Below, piece by piece: positions 51,287-59,862 of a stretch of 64,000 nucleotides of DNA. Below the pieces are notes generated by a model. It worked only from the letters and a program-made list of their open reading frames with translations, did no database searches and had not been told where the DNA came from. The position numbers were made by a program, and so were the translations under genes. The DNA comes from an uncultured Eubacterium sp. (lineage in GTDB: Bacteria > Bacillota > Clostridia > Oscillospirales > Acutalibacteraceae). The stretch lies in NCBI GenBank assembly GCA_910577195.1, contig CAJTLP010000002.1, forward strand, positions 62,001 to 126,000, written 5' to 3'. Within the stretch, counting starts at the first letter, position 1, and the number at the start of each line of letters is the position of its first letter.

Positions 51287-52777
51287 ATGAAACAGGGAAA
51301 TTACATCCAAAACAAGGAACGCTGGGCATTCAGCATAGGTGCGCTCGGACAGGGTATGATTTATGCCATGATGTCAAGCTACATAAGTGACTACTACCTT
51401 AATGTTCTTCAGCTTGCGCCGATGTTCGTTTTACTTCTTATGCTGCTGGCGAGGGTATGGGATGCAATCAACGATCCGCTTATGGGTATGATTGTTGACC
51501 GAAGAACAACAAAAAGAGGCAAGATGCGTCCTTACATCATTTACGCATCCATACCGATCGGCGTACTTACTATACTGATGTACCTGAGTCCGAATATGGA
51601 CAAAACATCACTTATGATTTATTCCGCAATCGTATATATTGCGTGGGGTATGATTTACACAATGGCGGACGTTCCGTTCTGGAGTTTGCCGAATGTAATG
51701 ACACCTAATGCAGAGGAACGAAGCTCAACCATTTCCTTCTCTAGAATTCTCAACGGTATTGGCTCTGCCGTACCTGAGGTGTTGTTTCTTGTTATAGGTT
51801 TGGTGCTTCCGAATATTCTCGGTGCGTCCGACGGACTTGAATACAACAAAACAAAATATCTGATAATGGCTATATTCACAGTCGTTATTGGAATTATACT
51901 TTATGCCAACTCCTATTTCCACGTTAAGGAAAGAGTTGTACTCCCTGATGTAAAGCCTGTTAAGGGTGAGCCCTCCAGACTTTCCAGAATCTTCAAATGC
52001 AAACCGCTTATGCTCGTAATCCTTATGGGTGTTCTTTCCAGCGGACGTTATATGGTGCAGGCTGCTGCAGTTCACGTTGCACGTTATGCATTCTATATCG
52101 GCAAGCCGCTTGAGGGTATGAGTGATACAGAGCGTGTTGCTGCAATTGAAGCAAGCGTATCAACTGTAAAAACAATCTTCCAGGTATGCGCAATCGTCGG
52201 TATGTTCGGAGCAATGCTCGTTATGCCGATGCTTATGAAAAAGTTTGACTATAAGAAGATTGTTATTGTAACCTGTCTCGGCGGCTTTGTGGCAAGTATA
52301 TTCACCACACTCATCGGCTGGTTTACAATGAATCTTTACATCTGTATTCCGTTTATTCTTATCTCCTGCATTCCGCTTGGCGTACTCAACACAATCTCTT
52401 ACGCAATGATTGGCGACTGCCTTGATTATATGGAGCTGAAAACAGGCTTCCGTGATAATGCTCTCGGTTCAGCCTGTCAGGGCTTTGTGAACAAGCTCGG
52501 CAATGCACTGGCAACCTCAGGCATTGTTGTAATGTATATGTTCATCGGAATATCCCCTGAAAAGATGCTCAGCTCTGATGTTATTATGGCGGCAACAGAC
52601 CTCGCGATGAATCAGCGTTTTGCAATGTTCTCATTGGTATCTGTTGTTCCGGGCGTGAGCCTTCTGCTTTGTGCAATCCCTATGTTCTTCTACAAAATCA
52701 GCGGCAAGAACAAGGAAAGAATGGAAGCGGAGCTTGCCGAGCAGAGAAAAGTAAGAGGTATTGAAATCAATGAATAA
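51287..52777 (+). CDS. GPH-family (glycoside-pentoside-hexuronide) cation symporter
   Basis: A 496-residue MFS protein with about twelve helices. WAFSIGALGQGMIYAMMSSYISDYY at the start and the RVWDAINDPLMGMIVDRRTTKRGKMRPYI loop are the GPH/MelB signature. Nearby inositol and galactoside genes suggest inositol or an alpha-galactoside as cargo, not resolvable from sequence. A strong RBS (AACAGGAGAGGG) follows a large hairpin at 51215-51267. Its last eight bases overlap the start of the next gene. Confidence 0.87.
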   Translation: MKQGNYIQNKERWAFSIGALGQGMIYAMMSSYISDYYLNVLQLAPMFVLLLMLLARVWDAINDPLMGMIVDRRTTKRGKMRPYIIYASIPIGVLTILMYLSPNMDKTSLMIYSAIVYIAWGMIYTMADVPFWSLPNVMTPNAEERSSTISFSRILNGIGSAVPEVLFLVIGLVLPNILGASDGLEYNKTKYLIMAIFTVVIGIILYANSYFHVKERVVLPDVKPVKGEPSRLSRIFKCKPLMLVILMGVLSSGRYMVQAAAVHVARYAFYIGKPLEGMSDTERVAAIEASVSTVKTIFQVCAIVGMFGAMLVMPMLMKKFDYKKIVIVTCLGGFVASIFTTLIGWFTMNLYICIPFILISCIPLGVLNTISYAMIGDCLDYMELKTGFRDNALGSACQGFVNKLGNALATSGIVVMYMFIGISPEKMLSSDVIMAATDLAMNQRFAMFSLVSVVPGVSLLLCAIPMFFYKISGKNKERMEAELAEQRKVRGIEINE

Positions 52778-53720
52778 AAAGCTTATAGCAGTCGGTGTTG
52801 TGACTGCTGCTGCAGGATGTTTATGCAAGGTGGCAATTGACGGATATAAAGAAATCACTGCAAGAGAAAAAAAGAAAAAGTCCATAATCAAACGTCTTGC
52901 TGAAATGGGTGACAAAACCGATTACAGTGATATGATTGCCTTTACTCAAAACAAGGTGAAATGGAATGAGCAGCAGGAGACGGAGAAAATCTCAATCACC
53001 TCAGAACGCGGTGACCTTTTGAAAGGTTATCTGACATTAAATAAAAATGAGAGCAATGTTTTCGTATTTTTTGCACACGGCTGCCGAACGGACCATAACG
53101 GTGACCCTGCCAACTTTATGCAATATTACATAGAAAAGGGTTATAATTTTCTTTCCGTTGACCACGTAGCACAGGGTGAAAGCGGCGGAGCCTATATGGG
53201 CTACGACTATTTTGAAAGCATTGACAGCCTTGAATGGCTGGACTACCTGATCCGCAGATTCGGTCAGGATATAAAAATCATCATACACGGCGTTTCTATG
53301 GGCGGTGCAACAGTCTGTCAGATGTCAGATAAAGTACCAAGCCAGGTTAAGCTGGCAGTTGCCGACTGCCCTTACACAAGTGCCCTTGATGAATTTGACC
53401 ATGTGGCAAAATCTGCAGGTGTGAAATACACAAACACGATTCTTAAAGTAATAAATGCAATGAACAAAAGATTTGCAGGCTATGATTTTAAGGATACCGA
53501 TGTTCGCAATGCCGTTAAAAATGCAAAGGTTCCTATGCTCTTTGTTCACGGCAAGGAGGATGATTTCGTTCCGACCAGAATGGGTGTTGAGCTTTATGAA
53601 ATCTGCACAAATGAAAAGGAGCTTTATCTTGTTGACAACGCTATCCACGCGCAGTCCATAAAAACCGATGAGGTCGGATATCACAAAAAGCTTGATGCAT
53701 TTATTGAGAAATATTTATAA
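52770..53720 (+). CDS. Alpha/beta hydrolase with N-terminal membrane segment
   Basis: A 316-residue hydrolase. An N-terminal hydrophobic segment (about 4-23) may anchor it; a Cys lies in AAAGCLC but the lipobox is not typical. The hydrolase fold has the oxyanion motif FFAHGCRTDHNGD, nucleophile Ser in HGVSMGGATV, Asp in VHGKEDDFVPT and His in DNAIHAQS. Likely an esterase or peptidase-like enzyme; substrate unknown. The symporter stop codon (52777) overlaps its start by 8 bp; a TTG at 52761 is a less likely start. It is followed by the tautomerase gene at 12 bp. Confidence 0.82.
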   Translation: MNKKLIAVGVVTAAAGCLCKVAIDGYKEITAREKKKKSIIKRLAEMGDKTDYSDMIAFTQNKVKWNEQQETEKISITSERGDLLKGYLTLNKNESNVFVFFAHGCRTDHNGDPANFMQYYIEKGYNFLSVDHVAQGESGGAYMGYDYFESIDSLEWLDYLIRRFGQDIKIIIHGVSMGGATVCQMSDKVPSQVKLAVADCPYTSALDEFDHVAKSAGVKYTNTILKVINAMNKRFAGYDFKDTDVRNAVKNAKVPMLFVHGKEDDFVPTRMGVELYEICTNEKELYLVDNAIHAQSIKTDEVGYHKKLDAFIEKYL

Positions 53721-53732
53721 GGAGCAAATGCT

Positions 53733-54071
53733 ATGCCATTTATTGAAGTAAAAACAAATCAGGATTTATCCGCAACAAAAAACATTATTAAATCTGAGCT
53801 CGGCTCTGCAATCACTGCTATTCCGGGAAAAACAGAGAGCTGGCTTATGGTTGAAATCACCGATAAGAAGGATATGTGGTTCAAGAGCAGTGACGAGCCC
53901 TGTGCAATGTTTGAGATTGCCATATTCGGCAAGGCATCAGACAGTGCTTATGATGATTTAACAAAACGCATCTGCGAAATTTCTGAAAAGCAGCTCGGTG
54001 TTTCCCCTGACAGAACATACGTGAAATATACCGAAATAGACCACTGGGGATATAACAATTTTAATTTTTAA
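53733..54071 (+). CDS. MIF/tautomerase-family protein
   Basis: A 112-residue protein with the N-terminal catalytic Pro exposed after Met removal (PFIEVKTNQ), a length and pattern of the macrophage migration inhibitory factor/phenylpyruvate tautomerase group, including the ISEKQLGVSPDRTYVKYTEIDHWGYN ending. Bacterial MIF-like proteins can tautomerise phenylpyruvate; the physiological task is open. Last gene of the plus-strand block, ending at a terminator. Confidence 0.88.
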   Translation: MPFIEVKTNQDLSATKNIIKSELGSAITAIPGKTESWLMVEITDKKDMWFKSSDEPCAMFEIAIFGKASDSAYDDLTKRICEISEKQLGVSPDRTYVKYTEIDHWGYNNFNF

Positions 54072-54080
54072 CATAACAGA

Positions 54081-54113
54081 AAAGACCTGCTGAGTAAAAA
54101 TCAGCAGGTCTTT
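54081..54113. terminator. Bidirectional terminator between the tautomerase gene and iolC
   Basis: AAAGACCTGCTGA (54081-54093) with TCAGCAGGTCTTT (54101-54113), then TTTTATC; T-rich on the minus strand too. Confidence 0.92.
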
Positions 54114-54149
54114 TTTTATCTAAACGATTTTGAATTTAACGATATTTTA

Positions 54150-55166
54150 TTAAACTCTGGCTACCATTTCGCCGTATTCTTCCTTGCTCTTTCTGATGAA
54201 ATCCTCAACCTGCTTTGCAGACGGCATAGCGTCTGAACAGGAGTGAGCAGAAATAAGGATTGATGCGGATGCTGAGCCGAACTCAAGACATTCAATAATC
54301 TCCTTACCCTGTAAAAGGCTGTAAAGGAAGGATGAGCCGTAGCCGTCACCACCGCCGAAGCCCTTGAGCTTAACAGCAGGGAAAGGCTTGATTGAATAGA
54401 ATTTACCATCGTTTGTATAAGCGGTTGAGCCTTCCTTGCCGTGCTTGATAACGCAGATTGCTGCACCAAAGGACTGCCAGTATTTAGCAGACTCAGGGTC
54501 AGAGTCCTTAACACCCACGATACCCTCAGTTAAATCAAATTCCTCTCTTGAGCCCATAATGATATCCGCATTCTGAGCAACAAGGCTGTAATAAACAGCG
54601 ATTTCATCCTTTGATTTCCAGGTATATTCGCGGTAATCAATGTCGAAAATAATTCTTACATTATTCTTCTTCGCAAGCATCATTGCCTTAAGGCAAGCCT
54701 CACGTGAAGGAGACTGCGCAAGAGCAGTACCGCTGATAACAATAGCCTTTGCAGATGCGATATACTCCTCCTTGATATCCTCAGGAGCCATACAGAAATC
54801 TGCAACATTGTCACGGTACATAAGGATTGAAGATTTTTCCTTTGAAAGAATCTCAGTAAATGTAAGGCCGAGACCTTCACCGTTCTTAGCTCTTGTAATC
54901 TGACTTGTGTCAATACCCTCTTTATCAAAGTAATCCACAACAAAATCGCCGAACTGATCATTGCTTACGCAGCCGCAGAAGCCAACCTTGCATCCGAGTC
55001 TTGCAAGACCGACAGCAATATTCGCAGGTGAGCCGCCTACATATTTGTTAAAATTGGAGGACTGGCTGAGCGGCATATACATATCAGTGGGATTAAAGTC
55101 AATTGCAATTCTGCCAATTGGGATAAAGTCAAGTGGCTTTGACATATCAAATTCAACATATTTCAT
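54150..55166 (-). CDS. iolC: 5-dehydro-2-deoxygluconokinase (PfkB family)
   Basis: Phosphorylates 5-dehydro-2-deoxygluconate in inositol breakdown. A 338-residue ribokinase-fold kinase with GGSPANIAVGLARLG near the N-terminus and the anion-hole/catalytic motif GFGGGDGYGSSFL near residue 272, where the usual GAGD base is preceded by an unusual GFGG. IolC assignment rests on the RIAIDFNPTDMYMPL start, the context, and the adjacent aldolase gene; other PfkB sugar kinases would look similar. It is 29 bp after the aldolase. Confidence 0.85.
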   Translation of the reverse strand: MKYVEFDMSKPLDFIPIGRIAIDFNPTDMYMPLSQSSNFNKYVGGSPANIAVGLARLGCKVGFCGCVSNDQFGDFVVDYFDKEGIDTSQITRAKNGEGLGLTFTEILSKEKSSILMYRDNVADFCMAPEDIKEEYIASAKAIVISGTALAQSPSREACLKAMMLAKKNNVRIIFDIDYREYTWKSKDEIAVYYSLVAQNADIIMGSREEFDLTEGIVGVKDSDPESAKYWQSFGAAICVIKHGKEGSTAYTNDGKFYSIKPFPAVKLKGFGGGDGYGSSFLYSLLQGKEIIECLEFGSASASILISAHSCSDAMPSAKQVEDFIRKSKEEYGEMVARV

Positions 55167-55195
55167 AAATTTTACCTCTTATATATAATGTGATA

Positions 55196-56038
55196 TTACG
55201 CTTTATTATCTGTGCCGAAAATGAGTATGTGCTTTTTCGCATTCTGATAAGCACCCTCAACCTCAGCAGCCTGTAAATCGTAATACCCCTTAATGCTGCC
55301 CTCATTATAGCACTTATGAACGGTGTTTTCAACCATATCAAAGGTAGCTGTGGCAATATTAATTTTCTTGATTCCTGTATGTGAACACCTTACAAAATCA
55401 TCAGGAGTAATACCTGTACCACCGTGAAGAACAAGCGGTAAATCCGTATTCTTCTCCACCTCTTCAAGAATATCGAATCTGAGCTTCGGAGTGCTCTTGT
55501 AATTACCGTGTGCATTGCCGATTGCAATTGCAAGGGCATCAACATTTGTCTCCTCCTCAAAACGTACGGCATCCTCCACCTTTGTGCAGTTAATGGCAAT
55601 ATCCTCAGAGCCGTCCTCAGAACCGCCCACACAGCCTATTTCCGCCTCAACATCAGCATCATAATCTGCTGCCATTTCCATAACCTTTTTGGTCATCTCA
55701 ATGTTTTCATCAAGGGGAAGATGTGAGCCGTCAAACATAACAGATGTAAAGCCCAAATCAAGAGCCTGACCGATTTTTTCAAGCGTCTTGCCGTGATCAA
55801 AGTGAACAGCCACAGGCGTATCTGCATTTTCGGCAGCCGCAACCATTAAAGGACCGATTATCTCCAGCGGACTCTGTTTTAATCTTACTTCGGCAATCTG
55901 TAAAATGACAGGGGCATTAAGCTCCTTTGCTGCCTTAAGCACGCCAAGCACCATTTCCATATTTGCAACGGAAAACGAGCCGACTGCATAATTGCCCTTC
56001 TGTGCATCCTCCAGAAGAGAGCTCATATTTACAAGCAT
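55196..56038 (-). CDS. Class II (ketose-bisphosphate) aldolase, IolJ-like
   Basis: A zinc-dependent aldolase, 280 residues. The metal His residues lie in VAVHFDHGKT, AIGNAHGNYK and LVLHGGTGI, and EAEIGCVGGSED is the loop of this family. Before iolC it fits IolJ, which splits 2-deoxy-5-keto-gluconate 6-phosphate into dihydroxyacetone phosphate and malonate semialdehyde; fructose-bisphosphate or tagatose-bisphosphate aldolases share the same pattern. Transcription comes from the minus strand downstream of rnpB, with a GAGGTAATAAAA site. Confidence 0.82.
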   Translation of the reverse strand: MLVNMSSLLEDAQKGNYAVGSFSVANMEMVLGVLKAAKELNAPVILQIAEVRLKQSPLEIIGPLMVAAAENADTPVAVHFDHGKTLEKIGQALDLGFTSVMFDGSHLPLDENIEMTKKVMEMAADYDADVEAEIGCVGGSEDGSEDIAINCTKVEDAVRFEEETNVDALAIAIGNAHGNYKSTPKLRFDILEEVEKNTDLPLVLHGGTGITPDDFVRCSHTGIKKINIATATFDMVENTVHKCYNEGSIKGYYDLQAAEVEGAYQNAKKHILIFGTDNKA

Positions 56039-56103
56039 TTTTATTACCTCATTTATGAATATAATTAAATTATTTTATTACCAAATTTCCGGTCGGATAT
56101 GGA

Positions 56104-56188
56104 ATCCGCCCCTACAAAATAACATTGTTTATTAATCAATCTATATATTTTTCCGTGCGTGGTTTAGGGTGATTTATTGTTCTCTAAA
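56104..56188 (-). repeat. Dispersed repeat, copy B, adjoining rnpB
   Basis: Read on the minus strand it runs from TTTAGAGAAC through AAACCACGCACG to ATGTTATTTTGTAGGGGCGG, matching copy A at 12895-12982. It begins immediately after the 3' end of the RNase P RNA, replacing any T-run terminator, and continues towards the aldolase gene. Confidence 0.7.
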
Positions 56189-56189
56189 G

Positions 56190-56519
56190 GCGAGTTGGCA
56201 GTAAGCCGAGTTCTGTCATGGGCAATTATCTATCTCGACGCTGAATTGCTCCAGCGCTCCAGCCATCCTTCAAAGTTATGTGTCGAGCAAACAACCCTTT
56301 AGTCGATGTTGCAGCGGATGGGGTTTACATGGCAGAGAATGTCTCCACTCTCTCGGTGAGCTCTTACCTCGCCTTTCCACCCTTACCTCATAGAGGCGGT
56401 ATATTTCTGTTGCACTTTCCCTAAGGTCACCCTCGGCGGCCGTTAGCCGTCATCCTGCTCTGTGCTGCTCGGACTTTCCTCATATTGCAAAGCAATACGC
56501 AACTGCCAAGCCAACTCGC
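56190..56519 (-). ncRNA. rnpB: RNase P RNA (type A)
   Basis: The catalytic RNA of tRNA 5' processing, about 330 nt. The minus strand begins GCGAGTTGGC and ends GCCAACTCGC (P1 stem). It contains the conserved GAGGAAAGTCCGAGC block, CAGAAATATACCGCC, GGTAAGGGTGGAAAGGCG, AAGAGCTCACC and the ACAGAACTCGGCTTAC end block. The arrangement is type A in appearance. Its promoter is at 56526-56554; no classical terminator follows because a dispersed repeat adjoins the 3' end. Confidence 0.96.
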
Positions 56520-56525
56520 ATATCT

Positions 56526-56554
56526 ATTTTATAGGACTTAACTTTTATTGTCAA
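56526..56554 (-). promoter_or_regulatory. Promoter of rnpB
   Basis: Minus strand TTGACA (56554-56549), 17 bases, TAAAAT (56531-56526); transcription would begin at or next to the first base of the RNase P RNA (56519). Confidence 0.85.
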
Positions 56555-56574
56555 TATTATTTACAAATTGTTAG

Positions 56575-56603
56575 TTGAAATTAATAACGTTATGCAGTAA
56601 TAT
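56575..56603 (+). promoter_or_regulatory. Promoter of the LCP gene
   Basis: TTGAAA (56575-56580), 17 bases, TAATAT (56598-56603), 18 bases before the start codon and overlapping the GAGGAGGTGAT ribosome site, so the leader is very short. Confidence 0.5.
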
Positions 56604-56621
56604 ATCTGAGGAGGTGATTCG

Positions 56622-57947
56622 ATGCCTCGTTTTGAAAATGAAGGCTTTAATCCCGAAAAAAGAAACCGTAACCGTGATATTGACAGAACTGTCCCTGAAG
56701 AGGAAAATTTTTACGGCTACAATCCGATTGACTTAAATTTTAATAACAGACAGAAAAATGAAAATGTGGTACAGGATAATCAGAGAAGAGAAAGCGGAAT
56801 CAACCCCTGTGATGATTTTTCACATCCATATGTGAATGATATTGAGCCGCCGCAGCGTTTCAGAAGTGAGACGGTAAATGATTTTTTCGGTTATCAGAGC
56901 CCACAGAAGCCTGAGCAAAACAAGGTGGATAGGCATAAAAAGACGCACAAAAACCGACCTGATAAGCCGCCAAAGAAAAAGGGCAAACTGCCACGTCTGT
57001 CTGTAGGTAAAAGCATACTTGTATTTATTCTTGTACTGGTGCTTATTATCGTCGGCTCCGTCTCCGTAGCTATGGGCAGAATAAACTATAACGAGAAGCA
57101 GGAGAATAAATTTGTCGCTACCGATTCTCTCGAAAGCAGTGCAATGGTTAAAAATATCCTGCTGCTGGGTGTTGATGCACGTACCGGTGAAAATGCCGAG
57201 CAAACACGTTCTGACACGATGATGCTGGTATCTCTTGATATGAAGCACCACTGTATCAAGATGGTATCCTTCCTGCGTGACACTTGGGTATATATTCCTG
57301 CACTTGAGGACGAACAGCGCCTGAATGCTGCTTGTTCATCAGGCGGATATCAGGGCGTTGTGGATGCAATCGAGTACAATTTCGGCATTGACATTGACGG
57401 CTATGCCGTTGTTGATTTTGAAATGTTCAAGGTGCTTGTGGACAGTCTCGGCGGTGTTGAGGTTGATGTTACCGAAGCAGAGGCAAAGGAGGTAACAGGT
57501 CACCCTTACCGCTATGATCACGTAACGCTTGATTCAGGAAAGTACAAGCTCAGCGGTGAACAGGCTCTTGCTTACTGCCGTATCAGAAAGATTGACACCG
57601 ACTTTGTACGAACAGAAAGACAGCGTACGGTTATGAGCGCAATCCTTACCAGTGCAAAGCACTCAAGCCCATTCAGATTATACAACATGGCTTACAAATC
57701 AGCACCTTATATTGAAACGGATATGAGCAAAGGTGAGCTGATGAGCTTTGTAATGCAGGCAGCCTTTTGCATCACAGGTGATATGCATCAGACAATGGTT
57801 CCGTTTGAAGGCTCATGGGATTATGCCACAATCAGAGGAAACAGTGTTATCAGCATAAATACAGAAGAGAATAAGCAAATGCTGACAGACTATATCTATA
57901 ACAAAAGCTCTGACGATATAAAGGCTGAAGAAAACACAAATGAATAA
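56622..57947 (+). CDS. LytR-CpsA-Psr (LCP) family wall-polymer ligase
   Basis: Transfers phosphate-linked polymers such as teichoic acids or capsules from undecaprenyl carriers to peptidoglycan. The 441-residue protein has a long basic/Asn-rich cytoplasmic region (1-125), a membrane helix (about 128-150) and the LCP domain (about 172-400): ILLLGVDARTGENAEQTRSDTMM, FLRDTWVYIP, VDFEMFKVLVDSLGGVEVDV, LSGEQALAYCRIRK and RTERQRTVM supply the Arg and Asp residues of the polyprenyl-phosphate site. It could act with the wall-polymer enzymes encoded at 19-23 kb. A near-perfect Shine-Dalgarno sequence precedes the start. Confidence 0.94.
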   Translation: MPRFENEGFNPEKRNRNRDIDRTVPEEENFYGYNPIDLNFNNRQKNENVVQDNQRRESGINPCDDFSHPYVNDIEPPQRFRSETVNDFFGYQSPQKPEQNKVDRHKKTHKNRPDKPPKKKGKLPRLSVGKSILVFILVLVLIIVGSVSVAMGRINYNEKQENKFVATDSLESSAMVKNILLLGVDARTGENAEQTRSDTMMLVSLDMKHHCIKMVSFLRDTWVYIPALEDEQRLNAACSSGGYQGVVDAIEYNFGIDIDGYAVVDFEMFKVLVDSLGGVEVDVTEAEAKEVTGHPYRYDHVTLDSGKYKLSGEQALAYCRIRKIDTDFVRTERQRTVMSAILTSAKHSSPFRLYNMAYKSAPYIETDMSKGELMSFVMQAAFCITGDMHQTMVPFEGSWDYATIRGNSVISINTEENKQMLTDYIYNKSSDDIKAEENTNE

Positions 57948-57953
57948 AAATAT

Positions 57954-57984
57954 ACATCCTATAGTCAAATTGACTATAGGATGT
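57954..57984. terminator. Bidirectional terminator between the LCP and MerR genes
   Basis: ACATCCTATAGTCAA (57954-57968) with TTGACTATAGGATGT (57970-57984), a perfect 15-bp stem with a one-base centre, followed by TTTATTATTG. Confidence 0.88.
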
Positions 57985-57988
57985 TTTA

Positions 57989-58708
57989 TTATTGCTTATT
58001 TCCTACTTCAACGCAGTAGCCTTTATGACCGCAGTGGGTACACGTGAGCTTTCTGGTTTTCGGTGTATGCTTTGCAAAGAAAATTTCTTTTTTATCTGCC
58101 TTAAAAATCTCGTGGCATTCAGGACAAATATAGGCTGTATTTTTGCAGTAAACATTAAATATCCACGAAACGAGAAGAACAACGATTACCATTCCGACTG
58201 CAAAAGGAATCCATATTCCTTTAACAATCCAGAGAACAATTGTTGAAATCTCAATAACATCCACAACAAGTCCTACCAAAATCATTTTTATATGCAGATT
58301 TTTCAGCGATTGCCTGTTCTCCATAAAATTCACTATGTCTTTTATAGATTCAACAGAAAATGACCTGCAGCTTTCAAGCTCATTCAAAAAGCCGTCAATC
58401 TCCTTAAGGCTTTCCTTTTGCTGTTCAATGTCATTTTTCAGCTGTGCCCTCTGCTCCTGCAAAATGGTAGAAATAACATTTTTACCATTTTCAGCAGTCA
58501 GTATATCGGCAATGCTGTCAAGGGATAAGCCGATATTCTTAAGATAACAGATTAGCCGCAGCTTTTTCAAATCATCATCATTGTAAAGCCTTCTGCCGCC
58601 TTCACTCAGCTCGGCAGGAATGAGTATTCCCCTTGTATCATAATACTGAACCGTGCGCACAGTAACATTGCAAAGCTTAGCCATTTCTCCTGTTGTGTAT
58701 TTCGACAT
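57989..58708 (-). CDS. Membrane-anchored MerR-family regulator with C-terminal zinc ribbon
   Basis: A 239-residue protein. Residues 1-70 are a MerR winged helix (YTTGEMAKLCNVTVRTVQYYDTRG, GRRLYNDDDL). A coiled-coil dimer region follows (about 90-125). Two membrane helices (about 138-185) and a C-terminal CPECH...CTHCG zinc ribbon complete it. MerR proteins usually end in a soluble effector domain, so a membrane pair with a metal-binding tail is distinctive. An AAGGAGGTGAAGG site sets the start. Palindromes upstream (58746-58777) are candidate operators. Confidence 0.85.
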   Translation of the reverse strand: MSKYTTGEMAKLCNVTVRTVQYYDTRGILIPAELSEGGRRLYNDDDLKKLRLICYLKNIGLSLDSIADILTAENGKNVISTILQEQRAQLKNDIEQQKESLKEIDGFLNELESCRSFSVESIKDIVNFMENRQSLKNLHIKMILVGLVVDVIEISTIVLWIVKGIWIPFAVGMVIVVLLVSWIFNVYCKNTAYICPECHEIFKADKKEIFFAKHTPKTRKLTCTHCGHKGYCVEVGNKQ

Positions 58709-58745
58709 AAGTCCTTCACCTCCTTACAGTCCCTATTGTAAAGCA

Positions 58746-58777
58746 TTACGCAGCGTAACAAGCAATAGGTTACGTAA
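58746..58777. promoter_or_regulatory. Candidate operator of the MerR gene
   Basis: The perfect 13-bp palindrome TTACGCAGCGTAA (58746-58758) and the nearby palindrome TTACGTAA (58770-58777) lie 38-69 bases upstream of the start, where an autoregulatory site would sit. Confidence 0.5.
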
Positions 58778-58802
58778 GGTATTTTTTTATTATTATATAA
58801 TT

Positions 58803-59644
58803 TTACTTTAAGCCTATACCCTTTAATACTTCATTTGTCGTTATTTCAGTAAAAGTATATTTAAGTTCACTGATTTCAAATGGCAGCAATGCTGAATTGT
58901 CAAGCCGGATAATTTTATAATTCATTTTCAGTCTTTCGGAATTTCCGGTTACAGATTCTCTGATTGATGGTCTCTTTATCTTATCTGCATTTATAAGAAT
59001 ATTCTGCAGAGTGCCAAACTCATTCAGAAGCAGTGCCGCTGTTTTAGGACCTACTCTATCTGCTCCCTTAATATTATCAGATACATCACCGACAAGGGAT
59101 TTAAAATCCGCATATTGCGACGGTGCAATGCCGAATTTTTCCTTTATAAAATCAGGTGTACAGATTACTGTTTTATCACCGCGATATCTGAGTACAGATA
59201 CATGATTTGTTATCAGCTGAAAAAAGTCACTGTCAAAGGATGAAATGATCATTTCATTTTCCTGTCCGTATGACAGCGCATAGCCTGCAATTAAATCATC
59301 CGCTTCACAGTTTATGGTTTCAGTATGCTTTATACCAAGATAATCAAGTGCATCATAAACATCATAAGCTGTGAAAAGGGGTTATCCTGTTCAGGAACTT
59401 CACTGTAATCCATTCTGTTTGCCTTGTAATCAGAATTGAGGGCAGTACGATGGTTTTCGTGTTCTCCGTCAAAAAATACTGCAATGTGTGTTGGATTCGT
59501 TTTGCGGATTATTTTCAATAACGCACCTGTAAATCCCAGTGTACCCTGAATTGCTTTACCCTGTTCATTTACGATTCTCGCAGGCATACCGAAAAACATC
59601 TGAAACAGCAGATTATTACCGTCAACAATTAAAAGTCGGTTCAT
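58803..59644 (-). pseudogene. 5'-3' exonuclease (PolA N-terminal-like), frameshifted
   Basis: Two adjacent frames give the front and back of one protein of about 280 residues. The first (from ATG 59644, RBS GAGGAAATT) holds MNRLLIVDGNNLLFQMFFG, the PIN/FEN metal-binding start; the second holds EADDLIAGYALSYGQENEMIISSFDSDFFQL and the helix-hairpin-helix DYADRVGPKTAA-type segment GADRVGPKTAALLLNEFG. The frames join near 59375-59385, in the run AACCCCTTTT: one missing base there restores an uninterrupted product. It may be a real inactivation, a sequencing error in a homopolymer or, less likely, programmed frameshifting. The family degrades 5' flaps. Confidence 0.75.
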
Positions 59645-59786
59645 AATAAATTTCCTCAATGGTTTATGACAAATTATTGTTTATCGTTGCCTGTGCCGCT
59701 GTGTGCACCAGTACGCGCGCGGCACAACATAGGAGGGGGTTATTAGGGGGAATTGGCGTATGCCTTCCCCTTGATTCGTTTTCTTG

Positions 59787-59819
59787 GTACCGTTCTTTTG
59801 CGACTCAAAAGAATGGTAC
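59787..59819. repeat. Intergenic inverted repeat
   Basis: GTACCGTTCTTTTG (59787-59800) pairs with CAAAAGAATGGTAC (59806-59819) with one G-T pair. A second GC-rich hairpin GTGCCGC...GCGGCAC sits at about 59693-59726, and TTAGGGTATATCATATCCTAA at about 59836-59856. The 59645-59862 gap holds no other recognised gene. Confidence 0.55.
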
Positions 59820-59862
59820 AATTAAAAAAAGATTATTAGGGTATATCATATCCTAATCCTGA

